A DNA stretch of 64,000 nt, taken from contig DAIMGT010000010.1 of assembly GCA_036723735.1 (NCBI GenBank), forward strand, positions 1 to 64,000, given 5' to 3'. This stretch comes from UBA4656 sp002405525 (GTDB lineage Bacteria; Pseudomonadota; Gammaproteobacteria; Xanthomonadales; Ahniellaceae). Shown piece after piece: positions 17,228-24,920 of this stretch (positions are counted from its first letter, which is position 1; every line of letters starts with the position of its first letter). A model generated the notes under the pieces. That model was not told the origin of the DNA, made no database searches, and saw nothing but the letters and a program-made list of their open reading frames with translations. A program made the translations under genes and the position numbers.

Positions 17228-17485
17228 TCAGCTCGGCCGCGCCAGGCGGACGGCGAGATCGCCGATGTGGCAGCCGAGCCCGGCCAGCAGCGCGGCGCCG
17301 ATCCACGGCCAGGCCAGGCCCAGCATCGACAGCCGCCAGGCCAGCAGCACACAGCCGCCCGCGGCGACGGTTGCGACCGTCGGCAGCGCCGAGCGCCCGC
17401 GCAGCGCCAGCAGCGCGACCGCTTCGAGCAGCAGCAGGCCCAGGGCGAGATCCAGCACCCCGCCGGAGTCGAACCAGGCCTGCAC
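17228..17485 (-). CDS. small hypothetical membrane protein after tspO
   Basis: This 85-aa ORF has three hydrophobic stretches (VLDLALGLLLLEAVALLAL, TVATVAAGGCVLLAW and WPWIGAALLAGLGCHIGDLAVRL). It begins with GTG 18 bp after the tspO stop on the same strand, so it is probably the last gene of the bchG-bchP-tspO unit. I do not recognise the family. A frame extension upstream is possible (VSVDAV) but has no better start. A role in photosynthesis is inferred from position only. Confidence 0.5.
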   Translation of the reverse strand: MQAWFDSGGVLDLALGLLLLEAVALLALRGRSALPTVATVAAGGCVLLAWRLSMLGLAWPWIGAALLAGLGCHIGDLAVRLARPS

Positions 17486-17503
17486 GACCGCGTCGACGCT
17501 GAC

Positions 17504-18001
17504 TCAGCCGCCCGCGAAGGGAGCGTTGAGCTGCACGATCGTCAGGTTGAGGAAGGCGGCGAACCCGACCCAAACGAGATAGGGCGTCAGCAACAGGCTC
17601 GCCAGCCGCGACCATGGCCAGACCAGGAAGATCAGCGACGCGATCGAAAGCCACAGCAGGCAAACTCCCACCAGCGCCCAATCGGGCCGCTCCATGCTGA
17701 AGAACAGCACGCTCCACGACACGTTCAGCACCAGGTTGATCGCGAACGCAGACAGCAGATGACGGCGCGCGGCCGCGGCCGGTGCGTGCCGCCATGCGAG
17801 GGTGGCGGCGATGACCCCGAGGGCGTAGATCAGGGTCCACACCGGTCCGAAGAGCCAATCGGGCGGCTGCCAGGCGGGCTTGGAAAGCGCTTCGTACCAA
17901 GGGCCGATGTCGGTGGCGAGGCGTCCCGCAACGCTCGCACCGACGGCAGCCGCGAGCGCCACCAGCGCAGGCCGCAGCGTGTCGCGCGAAACGGCATTCA
18001 T
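17504..18001 (-). CDS. tspO: tryptophan-rich sensory protein TspO/MBR family
   Basis: This 165-aa five-helix outer-membrane-type protein binds porphyrins and, in Rhodobacter, negatively tunes photosynthesis gene expression in response to oxygen. Family hallmarks are GPWYEALSKPAWQPPDWLFGPVWTLIYALGVIAATLAW, INLVLNVSWSVLFF and LLTPYLVWVGFAAFLNLTIVQLN. Its ATG overlaps the bchP stop (ATGA), so it is translationally coupled to bchP. Placement next to bchP supports a link to tetrapyrrole flux. Confidence 0.93.
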   Translation of the reverse strand: MNAVSRDTLRPALVALAAAVGASVAGRLATDIGPWYEALSKPAWQPPDWLFGPVWTLIYALGVIAATLAWRHAPAAAARRHLLSAFAINLVLNVSWSVLFFSMERPDWALVGVCLLWLSIASLIFLVWPWSRLASLLLTPYLVWVGFAAFLNLTIVQLNAPFAGG

Positions 18002-19212
18002 GCGCGCGCCAGGCCCAGCAGATGGGCGAGGTCCTTGAAGAAGATCCGTACGTGCGCCATCGGCTGACGCCGTACCAGTTCTTTGTTCATGTAAGCCTCG
18101 AAAGTCAACCTCTGCACGTCCTCGTCACGGCAGATGCTGACGAAGCTCTCGCGCCGCTTTTCGCTGCCGTACCAGAAACGCTGCAGGATGCCGAGCACCC
18201 AGAACACGCGGCCATGCAGCCGCATGAAGCGCCGCCGCGCCAGTCCGAGCGCGTGCGCGTCGCCGCTGGCGAGAAGGCCCTCAACCGCCTCGGCGGCGAG
18301 CTGACCGCCGACCATCGCGTAGTAGATGCCCTCGCCGGATGCCGGCGCCACCACCCCGGCGGCGTCGCCGGCGAGCACGACATCGCGTCCGTTGTCCCAG
18401 CGTGGCAGTGGCTTGAGCGGGATCGGCGCACCCTCCCGGCGCACGGTTTCGCCGGTGAGGCCGCACTTCTCGCGAAGCGCCGCCACCGAGTGGCGCATCT
18501 TGAAGCCTTTGTTGGCGGTGCCGGTGCCGACGCTGGTGTAGGGTCCGTGCGGGAACACCCACGAATAGAAATCGGGCGACAGCGCGCCCCGGTACACCAC
18601 GTCGCAGCGTCCCGGATCGAAATCCGCGCCGCTGCCGGGTTCCGGCGAACGCACGATCTCGTGGTAGGCGAACACGAAGCGGCCGCGGTCGGCGCCGGGG
18701 ATGGCCTGCCGAGCGCCCAGCGAGCTGGCGCCGTCGGCACCGATCACCGCGCGCGCGCGCACGGCTTGCGGCACGCCGTCGCCGTCGTCGTCGCCGGTGG
18801 CGTCGAAGCGCACCACCGCGGTGCCGTCCGCGTCGCGGTCGAGCGCGTTGAAGCGACCGGTCCGCAGCGTGGCGCCGCAGGCGACCGCCCGGGCGCGCAG
18901 CCACGGGTCGAAGTGCTCCCGGTCGACCATGCCGACGAAGCCGTTCTCGATCGGGATGTCGACCCTGGCGTCGGATGGCGAAACCATGCGCGCGGACGTG
19001 ATGCGCGCAACGAGCAGTTCATCGGGGATCGCGAAGTCGCGGATCAGGCGCGGCGGTATCGCTCCGCCGCAGGGCTTGATGCGGCCCGCGCGATCAAGCA
19101 TCAGCACACGGCGCCCCTTGCGCGCGAGTTCGTGCGCGGCCGTGGCGCCCGCAGGGCCGCCCCCGACCACGACCACGTCCCATGTTTCGGTTGCTGTCGA
19201 CGTCGCGTTCAT
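17998..19212 (-). CDS. bchP: geranylgeranyl reductase
   Basis: This 404-aa FAD-dependent reductase saturates the geranylgeranyl tail of bacteriochlorophyll to phytyl. The FAD motif VVVVGGGPAGATAAHELARKGRRVLMLDR lies near residues 13-41. GRIKPCGGAIPPRLIRDF and the second FAD motif VVLAGDAAGVVAPASGEGIYYAMVGG are typical of BchP/ChlP. The ATG at 19212 overlaps the stop of the upstream transporter gene (ATGA). The order bchG-MFS-bchP is conserved in many purple bacteria. Confidence 0.95.
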   Translation of the reverse strand: MNATSTATETWDVVVVGGGPAGATAAHELARKGRRVLMLDRAGRIKPCGGAIPPRLIRDFAIPDELLVARITSARMVSPSDARVDIPIENGFVGMVDREHFDPWLRARAVACGATLRTGRFNALDRDADGTAVVRFDATGDDDGDGVPQAVRARAVIGADGASSLGARQAIPGADRGRFVFAYHEIVRSPEPGSGADFDPGRCDVVYRGALSPDFYSWVFPHGPYTSVGTGTANKGFKMRHSVAALREKCGLTGETVRREGAPIPLKPLPRWDNGRDVVLAGDAAGVVAPASGEGIYYAMVGGQLAAEAVEGLLASGDAHALGLARRRFMRLHGRVFWVLGILQRFWYGSEKRRESFVSICRDEDVQRLTFEAYMNKELVRRQPMAHVRIFFKDLAHLLGLARA

Positions 19213-20549
19213 GCTGGGTGCTCCGGGGAAGGCGTCGGGCGAGAAGACGGGGATGGATCCACGACCGCTTGAATGACCGGCGGGTCGGACAGGCGCGCGG
19301 CGAGCAGGGCGGCGGCGATGAACAGCGCGGCCTCGGCGGCGAACACGATGCCGTAGGCCGCGCCGGGCGATTCCAGCAGGTGCCGCGCCACGTCGCTGGC
19401 CGCCGCGCCGCAGAATCCGCCGACCGCGAAGGCGATCGCCTGCGCTGCGCCCCACAGACCCATGCGCACGCCTTCCCGGCGCGCGTGCCCGCGGCCGGCA
19501 TGGGCCATCATCGAGCCGATCGCCGCCACTGCGAACACGCCGTTGGCCGCGCCGAGCGCGAACACGTTGGCCGCCAGCGGCCAGCCCGGTCCGCCGTGGC
19601 CTGCCATCGCCAGCCCGCACAGCGCCACCGCAGAGGCGAGGCAACCGCCCACCGTCCAGGCGCGCAGCGATCCGGCGCGGCGGCCACCGACCAGGCTGCA
19701 GGCGAAGGCCACGGCCAGCATGCCGACCAGGACACCGCCGTTCTGGACGCTCGACAGTTGCGTCGATTCGCCGGGCGTCATGCCGAATACCATGCCAGCG
19801 AAGGGCTCGAGAATCAGGTCCTGGGCGCTGTAGGCGAGCATCGATACGAAGATGAACACGGTGAACCGGCGCGCGTCGGCCTCGCTCCACACCTGGGCCA
19901 GTGCGCGGCGGAACGCCGGTGCCCCACCTTCCGGACGCCCCGTCGCGGGCGCGCCCTCGAGCCGGTGAATGGCGACCAGGGTGATCAGCAGCGCCACACC
20001 TGCCACAGCGCCGGTCAGCGCCACCAGCCGGGCAGGTGAATAGGGGTCGAGAAGAAGGCCCACCGCCATCGTGGAGAGCACGAAGCCGACGATCATCATC
20101 AGCCACACCACGGTCGCCGCCGCCGCGCGCCGGCGCTCCTCCACCCCCGTTGCGAGCAGCACCAGCAGGTTGGTGCCCGCCGCGCCGACGCCGAAACCGA
20201 TGACCAGGAACCCGAACACGCTGAGCACCGCACCTGCGACCGCCGATCGTGGATGGACAGCGATCGCCAGCGCCGCCAGCAGGGCTCCCGCGCCCAGCGT
20301 GGCCATGCCGCCGACGATCCACGGCGTGCGCCGCCCGCCCACGTCCGATCCGTGGCCGAAGCGCGGCCGCAGCAGCTGCACCGCATAGTGCAGCGCCACC
20401 AGCGCGCCCGGCAGCATCGCCGGCAGGGCCAGTTCGACCACCATCACGCGGTTCATGGTCGAGGTGGTCAGCACCACGATCGCGCCCAGCGCGGCCTGCA
20501 CCAGGCCGAGGCGCAGGATGTCGGGCCAGCCGAGTACTCGCGCGCTCAC
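19209..20549 (-). CDS. BCD-family MFS transporter (PucC-like) between bchG and bchP
   Basis: This 446-aa, 12-span major facilitator protein belongs to the bacteriochlorophyll-delivery (PucC/LhaA) family. Signatures are STMNRVMVVELALPAMLPGALVALHY, RFGHGSDVGGRRTPWIVGG and SMLAYSAQDLILEPFAGMVFG. Members help place pigments into antenna complexes. It starts with GTG 20549, overlapping the bchG stop (GTGA), and ends overlapping bchP. It is the first of three such proteins in the window, with lhaA at 33.1 kb and pucC at 40.4 kb. It is called orf428 or bch2 in other species. Confidence 0.92.
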   Translation of the reverse strand: MSARVLGWPDILRLGLVQAALGAIVVLTTSTMNRVMVVELALPAMLPGALVALHYAVQLLRPRFGHGSDVGGRRTPWIVGGMATLGAGALLAALAIAVHPRSAVAGAVLSVFGFLVIGFGVGAAGTNLLVLLATGVEERRRAAAATVVWLMMIVGFVLSTMAVGLLLDPYSPARLVALTGAVAGVALLITLVAIHRLEGAPATGRPEGGAPAFRRALAQVWSEADARRFTVFIFVSMLAYSAQDLILEPFAGMVFGMTPGESTQLSSVQNGGVLVGMLAVAFACSLVGGRRAGSLRAWTVGGCLASAVALCGLAMAGHGGPGWPLAANVFALGAANGVFAVAAIGSMMAHAGRGHARREGVRMGLWGAAQAIAFAVGGFCGAAASDVARHLLESPGAAYGIVFAAEAALFIAAALLAARLSDPPVIQAVVDPSPSSRPTPSPEHPA

Positions 20550-21433
20550 CCGGCTGTCCCCGCCAGGCCGCGCAGCGCGAAGGCGCTCACCAGCATGCCT
20601 GCCACGTAAAGCGTCACCCCAAGGCCGCTGTACCAGACCGCGCGCGCGACCGGATCGGCGAGGAAGCGTCGCATCAGCAGCACCTGCGCCAGCAGCAGCA
20701 GGGCGACCGCGCTGGCGTGCCGTGGCGCGTCCCAGGCCAGCAACAGCGCCACCACTGCGGCCTGGGCGAGCGCCATCACCAGGCAGGCGACCCACGCCGC
20801 GCGCGCCGCGCCGAGCTGTACCGGCAGCGATGCGATGCCCATCGTGCGGTCGCCGGCGATCGACTTGAAGTCGTTGAGGGTCATGATGCCGTGCGCGCCG
20901 AGGCTGTAGATCGCGGCCAGCGCCAGCGAGCGCGGGTCGGGCATCGCGCCGCCGACCATCACCGCCGCCCCGGTGACCCAGGCAAGCCCCTCGTAGCTGA
21001 AGGCGCACGCCGTGTTGCCGAACCAGCCATTGCGCTTGAGACGCACCGGCGGCGCGCTGTACGCCCAGGCCAGCAGCAGGCCGAGTGCAGCAGCGCCGAG
21101 ACCCCACGGCCCGAGGGTGGTCGCCACCGCCAGCGACAACAGGGTCCAGGTCACGGCGAGGTACAGCCCCCAGCGGCCGGGCACGCGGCCGGACGGTATG
21201 GGCCGGTTAGGCTCGTTGATCGCGTCGACTTCGCGGTCGAACCAGTCGTTGACCACCTGGCTGGTGGCGCAAACCAGAGGACCGGCCAGCAGGATGCCCA
21301 CCAGCACCATTCCCCAGCGGTCGGCCACCGGTACGCCCGAGGCGACCACGCCACACCCGAACGCCCACATGGGCGGAAACCAGGTGATGGGCTTCAGCAG
21401 TTCCGCCATGGCGGACAGCGCTGGACGGGCCAT
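20546..21433 (-). CDS. bchG: bacteriochlorophyll synthase
   Basis: This 295-aa UbiA-family prenyltransferase esterifies bacteriochlorophyllide a with geranylgeranyl diphosphate. Key motifs are the Asp-rich QVVNDWFDREVDAINEPNRPIPSG (about residues 59-82) and the second GAHGIMTLNDFKSIAGDRTMGIASLPV. About eight to nine membrane helices are visible. A perfect PpsR box lies about 50-70 bp upstream of the ATG, so this minus-strand operon (bchG-MFS-bchP-tspO-orf85) is probably PpsR-repressed. Confidence 0.95.
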   Translation of the reverse strand: MARPALSAMAELLKPITWFPPMWAFGCGVVASGVPVADRWGMVLVGILLAGPLVCATSQVVNDWFDREVDAINEPNRPIPSGRVPGRWGLYLAVTWTLLSLAVATTLGPWGLGAAALGLLLAWAYSAPPVRLKRNGWFGNTACAFSYEGLAWVTGAAVMVGGAMPDPRSLALAAIYSLGAHGIMTLNDFKSIAGDRTMGIASLPVQLGAARAAWVACLVMALAQAAVVALLLAWDAPRHASAVALLLLAQVLLMRRFLADPVARAVWYSGLGVTLYVAGMLVSAFALRGLAGTAG

Positions 21434-21483
21434 TGGACCGCCTTACGAGGGCCGACCAAGAGCGTTCCACAATCGAGGCCGGA

Positions 21484-21514
21484 TGTCCAGTCGGACTGAC
21501 ACTCCGAACGTCAA
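21484..21514 (-). promoter_or_regulatory. bchG operon control region with PpsR box
   Basis: A perfect PpsR/CrtJ box, TGTCCAGTCGGACTGACA, occupies 21484-21501 in the 239-bp gap between ppsR and bchG. On the minus strand a TTGACG element (21514-21509) lies just upstream of it and could be the -35; the -10 is not convincing. The rest of the gap contains no gene. Confidence 0.68.
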
Positions 21515-21672
21515 GCATCGAGGTGGCGCTTGCGTGAAGAAGCGCCCGGCGGGCGTCAGCTCGTCCGGCCGGCGATCGGCATTGCGCCGGATGGCACCGC
21601 AGCCACACGTCCGCACCGGTCCGTCACGTCGCCGCGCTGATGAACCTGTCCAGGTCCGGACGCCGGGGAAAC

Positions 21673-23157
21673 TCAACCCGGTGCCGGGTTGGATTCCTCG
21701 GTCTCGACGGCGGCGTCGATCAGCCCGTAGCGGCGCAGTTTGACATAGAGGCTCTGCCGGCTCAGTCCGAGGACTTCGGCGGCCGAGGCGCGGTTGTTCT
21801 GCGTCAGCTGCAGCGCCGCCTCGATACACAGCTTCTCGACCAGGTCCGTCGCGTCGCGCACCAGGTCCTTCAGCGGCACCCGGCCCACGAGTTCGGTCAA
21901 CTGCCCGACCGATATCGGCAGGTCGCCTGCCGGCTCCGGTTCGGCCGCGACCCGGCGGCCGACATTGCGGATGTTGAACCCCATGCAGGGCGGGTCGGCG
22001 ACCGGGATCGACACGCCCGAGATCTCGACCTCCGCCGCGGCCCCGAGCTCGCTGGCGAGGGTGGTGGCGAACAGCCGGATGTTGCCGTGCTGGCGCAGGT
22101 TGGCCATCAGCACGCTGAAGTCCACCCGCGAGCGTCCGACCCAGCGGTCGCGCGGCTCGCCCCGAACCTGCGCCTCGGCCGGCACCTGCACCAGGTCGAG
22201 GAAGGCACGGTTGGCGCCGATGACGCGCCCCTCGAGGTCGGTGACCACGAACGCGTCGATCGCATGCTCGAGCGCCCGCAGCACCGCCTTTGAACCCGGC
22301 GACACGCCGCCCTCGGCGCGCGGCGTGGAGATTCGCAGCAGGTACAGCGCGTCGTTGCCCTGACGGAAATAGAAGGAAGACACCAGCAGTTCGCGGCGCT
22401 CAGGTCCGAGGCGAACCGCCACGTCCTCGGCGCGGCCCGAAGCGCGCACGCCGGCGATCAGCGTCTGCACGGCCTGGGCGCCGGAGGACCCGAGCGCCTC
22501 GCCCAGCGAGCGGCCGACCAGCCGCTTGTTCTGCTCGCCCAGCAGCTCGCCGGCCGCGGGGTTGGCCTCGACCACGCGCTCGGTGGCGGCGTCCACGATC
22601 AGGATCGCCTCCGAGGACATCTGGAACAGCATGCGGTACCGGGTCTCGACGTTGCGCAGCCGCCAGTAGTCGCGTTCCAGCGACTGCTGCGCGTCGACCA
22701 GGCGCTGCTGGAGCGACACGGTATCGCGCAGGTCTCGCCCGAAGGCCACGATCCGCCCCTCGGGGCCGGCCTTCGCCGCCGAGAACAGGACCGGGATGTC
22801 GCCGCCGCGCGCGGACGTCTGGTTGACGTGCCGCCATTTGTGCGGGGCCGGGTCGGCAGCCTCGTGCAGCAGGGCCTCGACTTTCGGCCGGCTGTCGGGT
22901 GCGACGGTTTCCACCCATGGCTGGCCAACCAGGCGCCGGAAACCCTCGCGGGCAATCTCCTCCGAGCCGCTATAGACGTCGGTCACCACCCCGTCGGCGT
23001 CCAGGACCAGAGTCAGGTCGGCCGCCGCCGACAGCAGCGCGGCCGTAGCAGCCGCGTCGAGCCCGCCGAGCAGACCGCCGGGGCTCTCGACGAGTTTCAC
23101 GCGCTGGGTTCTCGTATGGACATCGGTCTTGGCGACCTCGGGCAGCGGTTTCGGCAC
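21673..23157 (-). CDS. ppsR: photosynthesis gene repressor PpsR/CrtJ
   Basis: This 494-aa transcriptional regulator represses bch, crt and puc genes under aerobic or high-light conditions by binding TGT-N12-ACA. An N-terminal PAS-like region (40-150) is followed by a linking helix (LVDAQQSLERDYWRLRNVETRYRMLFQ), two PAS domains (about 175-280 and 295-395) and a FIS-type HTH (NRASAAEVLGLSRQSLYVKLRRYGL, about 455-479). Start GTG 23157 gives the family length; the frame upstream is open but lacks similarity. Cys444, in the segment before the HTH, matches the redox-active Cys of CrtJ. The second redox Cys expected near residue 250-260 is missing. It lies 25 bp after ppaA, in the same operon. Confidence 0.94.
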   Translation of the reverse strand: MPKPLPEVAKTDVHTRTQRVKLVESPGGLLGGLDAAATAALLSAAADLTLVLDADGVVTDVYSGSEEIAREGFRRLVGQPWVETVAPDSRPKVEALLHEAADPAPHKWRHVNQTSARGGDIPVLFSAAKAGPEGRIVAFGRDLRDTVSLQQRLVDAQQSLERDYWRLRNVETRYRMLFQMSSEAILIVDAATERVVEANPAAGELLGEQNKRLVGRSLGEALGSSGAQAVQTLIAGVRASGRAEDVAVRLGPERRELLVSSFYFRQGNDALYLLRISTPRAEGGVSPGSKAVLRALEHAIDAFVVTDLEGRVIGANRAFLDLVQVPAEAQVRGEPRDRWVGRSRVDFSVLMANLRQHGNIRLFATTLASELGAAAEVEISGVSIPVADPPCMGFNIRNVGRRVAAEPEPAGDLPISVGQLTELVGRVPLKDLVRDATDLVEKLCIEAALQLTQNNRASAAEVLGLSRQSLYVKLRRYGLIDAAVETEESNPAPG

Positions 23158-23182
23158 GGCAACTCCAGCGCGCGGCGCTCGA

Positions 23183-24076
23183 TCAGCGGATGGGCCTCGT
23201 CCGCATGCGCTCGCGCTGAGCGACCAGGGCTTCGGCCTGGGACAGCATATCGCGGGGATCGCTGGCGGCGGCATCCGCACCGTCGACCCGCCGCTCCGCC
23301 GGCGCCCCGCCGGGCGCGAACACGCCGACCACCAGGCCGACCCGCGGATTGCGCGAGATGCGGCGCATCTCCGCGAGGTCGGTAGCGAGCAGGCACAGTC
23401 GCTCGGCGCAGGTCACGGTGACGTCGATCACGTCGAACCACTGCGTGCGCAGCAGGCTTTCGAGCTGGCTGCGCGATGCCGGCGGCGCGCGCCACACGTC
23501 CCAGCCCGCGCGCTGGAAGAACTCCGCGGCCACGCAACGCTGGAACTCGGAGATCATGTACAGCCCCAGCATGCCCTGTTCCGCCGGGGCGGACAGCAGC
23601 AAGGCGCGCCGGCCCGACGGGGCGCCGCGCCCCTCGCGCACGAAGTCCGCGCTCAGGCCATGCAGGACCTGTTGCAGGTGCAGGATGCCGATCGCCAGCT
23701 CCTCGTAGCGACAGCCATCGTCCATCCAGCGGGCGGCGAGGTGGCGTGCCGCCGGCACCAGCAGGTCGAGCAGGATCGATTCGATGCTGGCGCCATCGTC
23801 GCGCCGCCGCGCCACCGCGTCCAAGGCGGCATTGGGTCCGCTGCCGCAGGCTCGCTGCGCGAACTGGGCGACTTCGACACCGTCGATCGGCGCGCTTCCG
23901 CGGCGGGCGGGGCGATGGGCGTGGAGCAGGCGCGGAATCACGTCCTGTTGCACCGTCCGCCCCAGTGCCGCGGCCTCGAGTCGGCCTTCGCCCCGCGTGC
24001 GCGCCGGGGCCGCAGCGGATTTGCGGGCGCGATTGTTGCGCCAGCCGCTGGCCCGTCCGGGCGTCAAGCCATCCAT
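23183..24076 (-). CDS. ppaA: PpsR antirepressor AerR/PpaA
   Basis: This 297-aa protein has a C-terminal cobalamin-binding-like (SCHIC) domain that modulates PpsR/CrtJ DNA binding in response to oxygen and blue light. The core runs from about residue 95 (SIESILLDLLVPAARHLAARWMDD) through the Rossmann-like ALLLSAPAEQGMLGLYMISEFQRCVAAEFFQRAGW to WFDVIDVTVTCAERL. Candidate ligand histidines are His133 and His139 (ILHLQQVLHG). ATG 24076 is chosen for its GGGGAGG SD; an in-frame 62-residue upstream extension is not conserved. It has its own promoter (TTGCAA-N17-TATTGT, minus strand). Confidence 0.88.
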   Translation of the reverse strand: MDGLTPGRASGWRNNRARKSAAAPARTRGEGRLEAAALGRTVQQDVIPRLLHAHRPARRGSAPIDGVEVAQFAQRACGSGPNAALDAVARRRDDGASIESILLDLLVPAARHLAARWMDDGCRYEELAIGILHLQQVLHGLSADFVREGRGAPSGRRALLLSAPAEQGMLGLYMISEFQRCVAAEFFQRAGWDVWRAPPASRSQLESLLRTQWFDVIDVTVTCAERLCLLATDLAEMRRISRNPRVGLVVGVFAPGGAPAERRVDGADAAASDPRDMLSQAEALVAQRERMRTRPIR

Positions 24077-24300
24077 TGGGACCTCCCCTTTCCGTCCGAA
24101 GTTGTGCCTCGACGGCGCCGGAAGGGCAGACCATGGCTGCCGGTCAGGCGTCACCCGATGAAGCCGGGAGGTCCCGTTCCCCCAAGGGGCCGGAACCGCC
24201 CGTCCTGCGGCGACTGCTGGCGCTCCCGGGACACAGCGCCGGGATGGTCTTGATCCTCCCACCGTGTCGAAGCGCCGTCAAATCGCTTGACTGAGGCTTG

Positions 24301-24372
24301 ACAATACGCGCCAAGTGTCACTTTTGCAAAACGTCCAACTTAGTTGACAGTCCGTCAGGTCGGGTCTAGATT
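24301..24372. promoter_or_regulatory. divergent ppaA / bchF promoters with two PpsR-like boxes
   Basis: For bchF (plus), TTGACA (24344-24349) and TAGATT (24367-24372) are spaced 17 bp apart. For ppaA (minus), TTGCAA (24329-24324) and TATTGT (24306-24301) are also spaced 17 bp apart. Two one-mismatch PpsR boxes, TGTCACTTTTGCAAAACG (24316-24333) and CGTCCAACTTAGTTGACA (24332-24349), abut each other and cover both -35 elements. PpsR could therefore repress its own antirepressor operon and the bch operon together. The rest of the 334-bp gap (24077-24300) is the long ppaA leader with no gene seen. Confidence 0.75.
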
Positions 24373-24410
24373 CGAAGCCGGCCCTTATTCGGGGCCCGGA
24401 GCACCTTGGC

Positions 24411-24920
24411 ATGCGCCAGCAGGCAACCCCGGATCGATCGCGCCCTCCGCTCTACAGCCCGGAGCAGCGGCGGCGGCGGGACGCGAGCGTGTGGACCGTG
24501 GTGCAGGGCCTCCTCGCTCCGCTGCAGTTCCTGATCTTCTTGGTCAGCCTGGGACTGGTGCTGCGTTTCCTGGCCAGCGGCGAGGGCGAGGCGGCGGCCT
24601 CGCTGTCCATCGTGGTCAAGACCCTGGTGCTGTACGTGATCATGGTCACCGGCGCGATCTGGGAGAAGGTCGTCTTCGACCGCTGGCTCTTCGCGCCCGC
24701 CTTCTACTGGGAAGACGTGTTCAGCATGCTGGTGCTGGCGCTGCACACCGCCTACCTGGTGGCGCTGGCGACCGGCTGGCTGGCGGTGCGCGAACAGATG
24801 CTGCTGGCGCTGGCCGCCTATGCGGCCTACATCGTGAACGCCGCGCAGTTCGTGCTCAAGCTGCGCGCCGCCCGGCTCGATGAGCGGCGCGGGTACTCCA
24901 CCCTGGCGGTGGCCGAATGA
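24411..24920 (+). CDS. bchF: 3-vinyl bacteriochlorophyllide hydratase
   Basis: This 169-aa membrane protein hydrates the 3-vinyl group of chlorophyllide or bacteriochlorophyllide to 3-hydroxyethyl. Four hydrophobic segments follow a basic N-terminus (YSPEQRRRRDASVWTVVQGLL). VTGAIWEKVVFDRWLFAPAFYWEDVFSMLVLALHTAYL is the family signature. It heads the bchFNBHLM-lhaA-puh operon behind a good PpsR-boxed promoter. bchN begins 4 bp before its stop. Confidence 0.95.
   Translation: MRQQATPDRSRPPLYSPEQRRRRDASVWTVVQGLLAPLQFLIFLVSLGLVLRFLASGEGEAAASLSIVVKTLVLYVIMVTGAIWEKVVFDRWLFAPAFYWEDVFSMLVLALHTAYLVALATGWLAVREQMLLALAAYAAYIVNAAQFVLKLRAARLDERRGYSTLAVAE

Noticed and set aside
24077..24262. 62-residue upstream extension of PpaA/AerR
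   Set aside because: Not family-like, and ATG 24076 has a strong SD; the DNA instead is the leader downstream of the ppaA promoter.
24077..24300. Cobalamin riboswitch in the ppaA leader
   Set aside because: The B12-type domain made this worth checking, but no B12-box-like sequence or convincing aptamer structure was seen.
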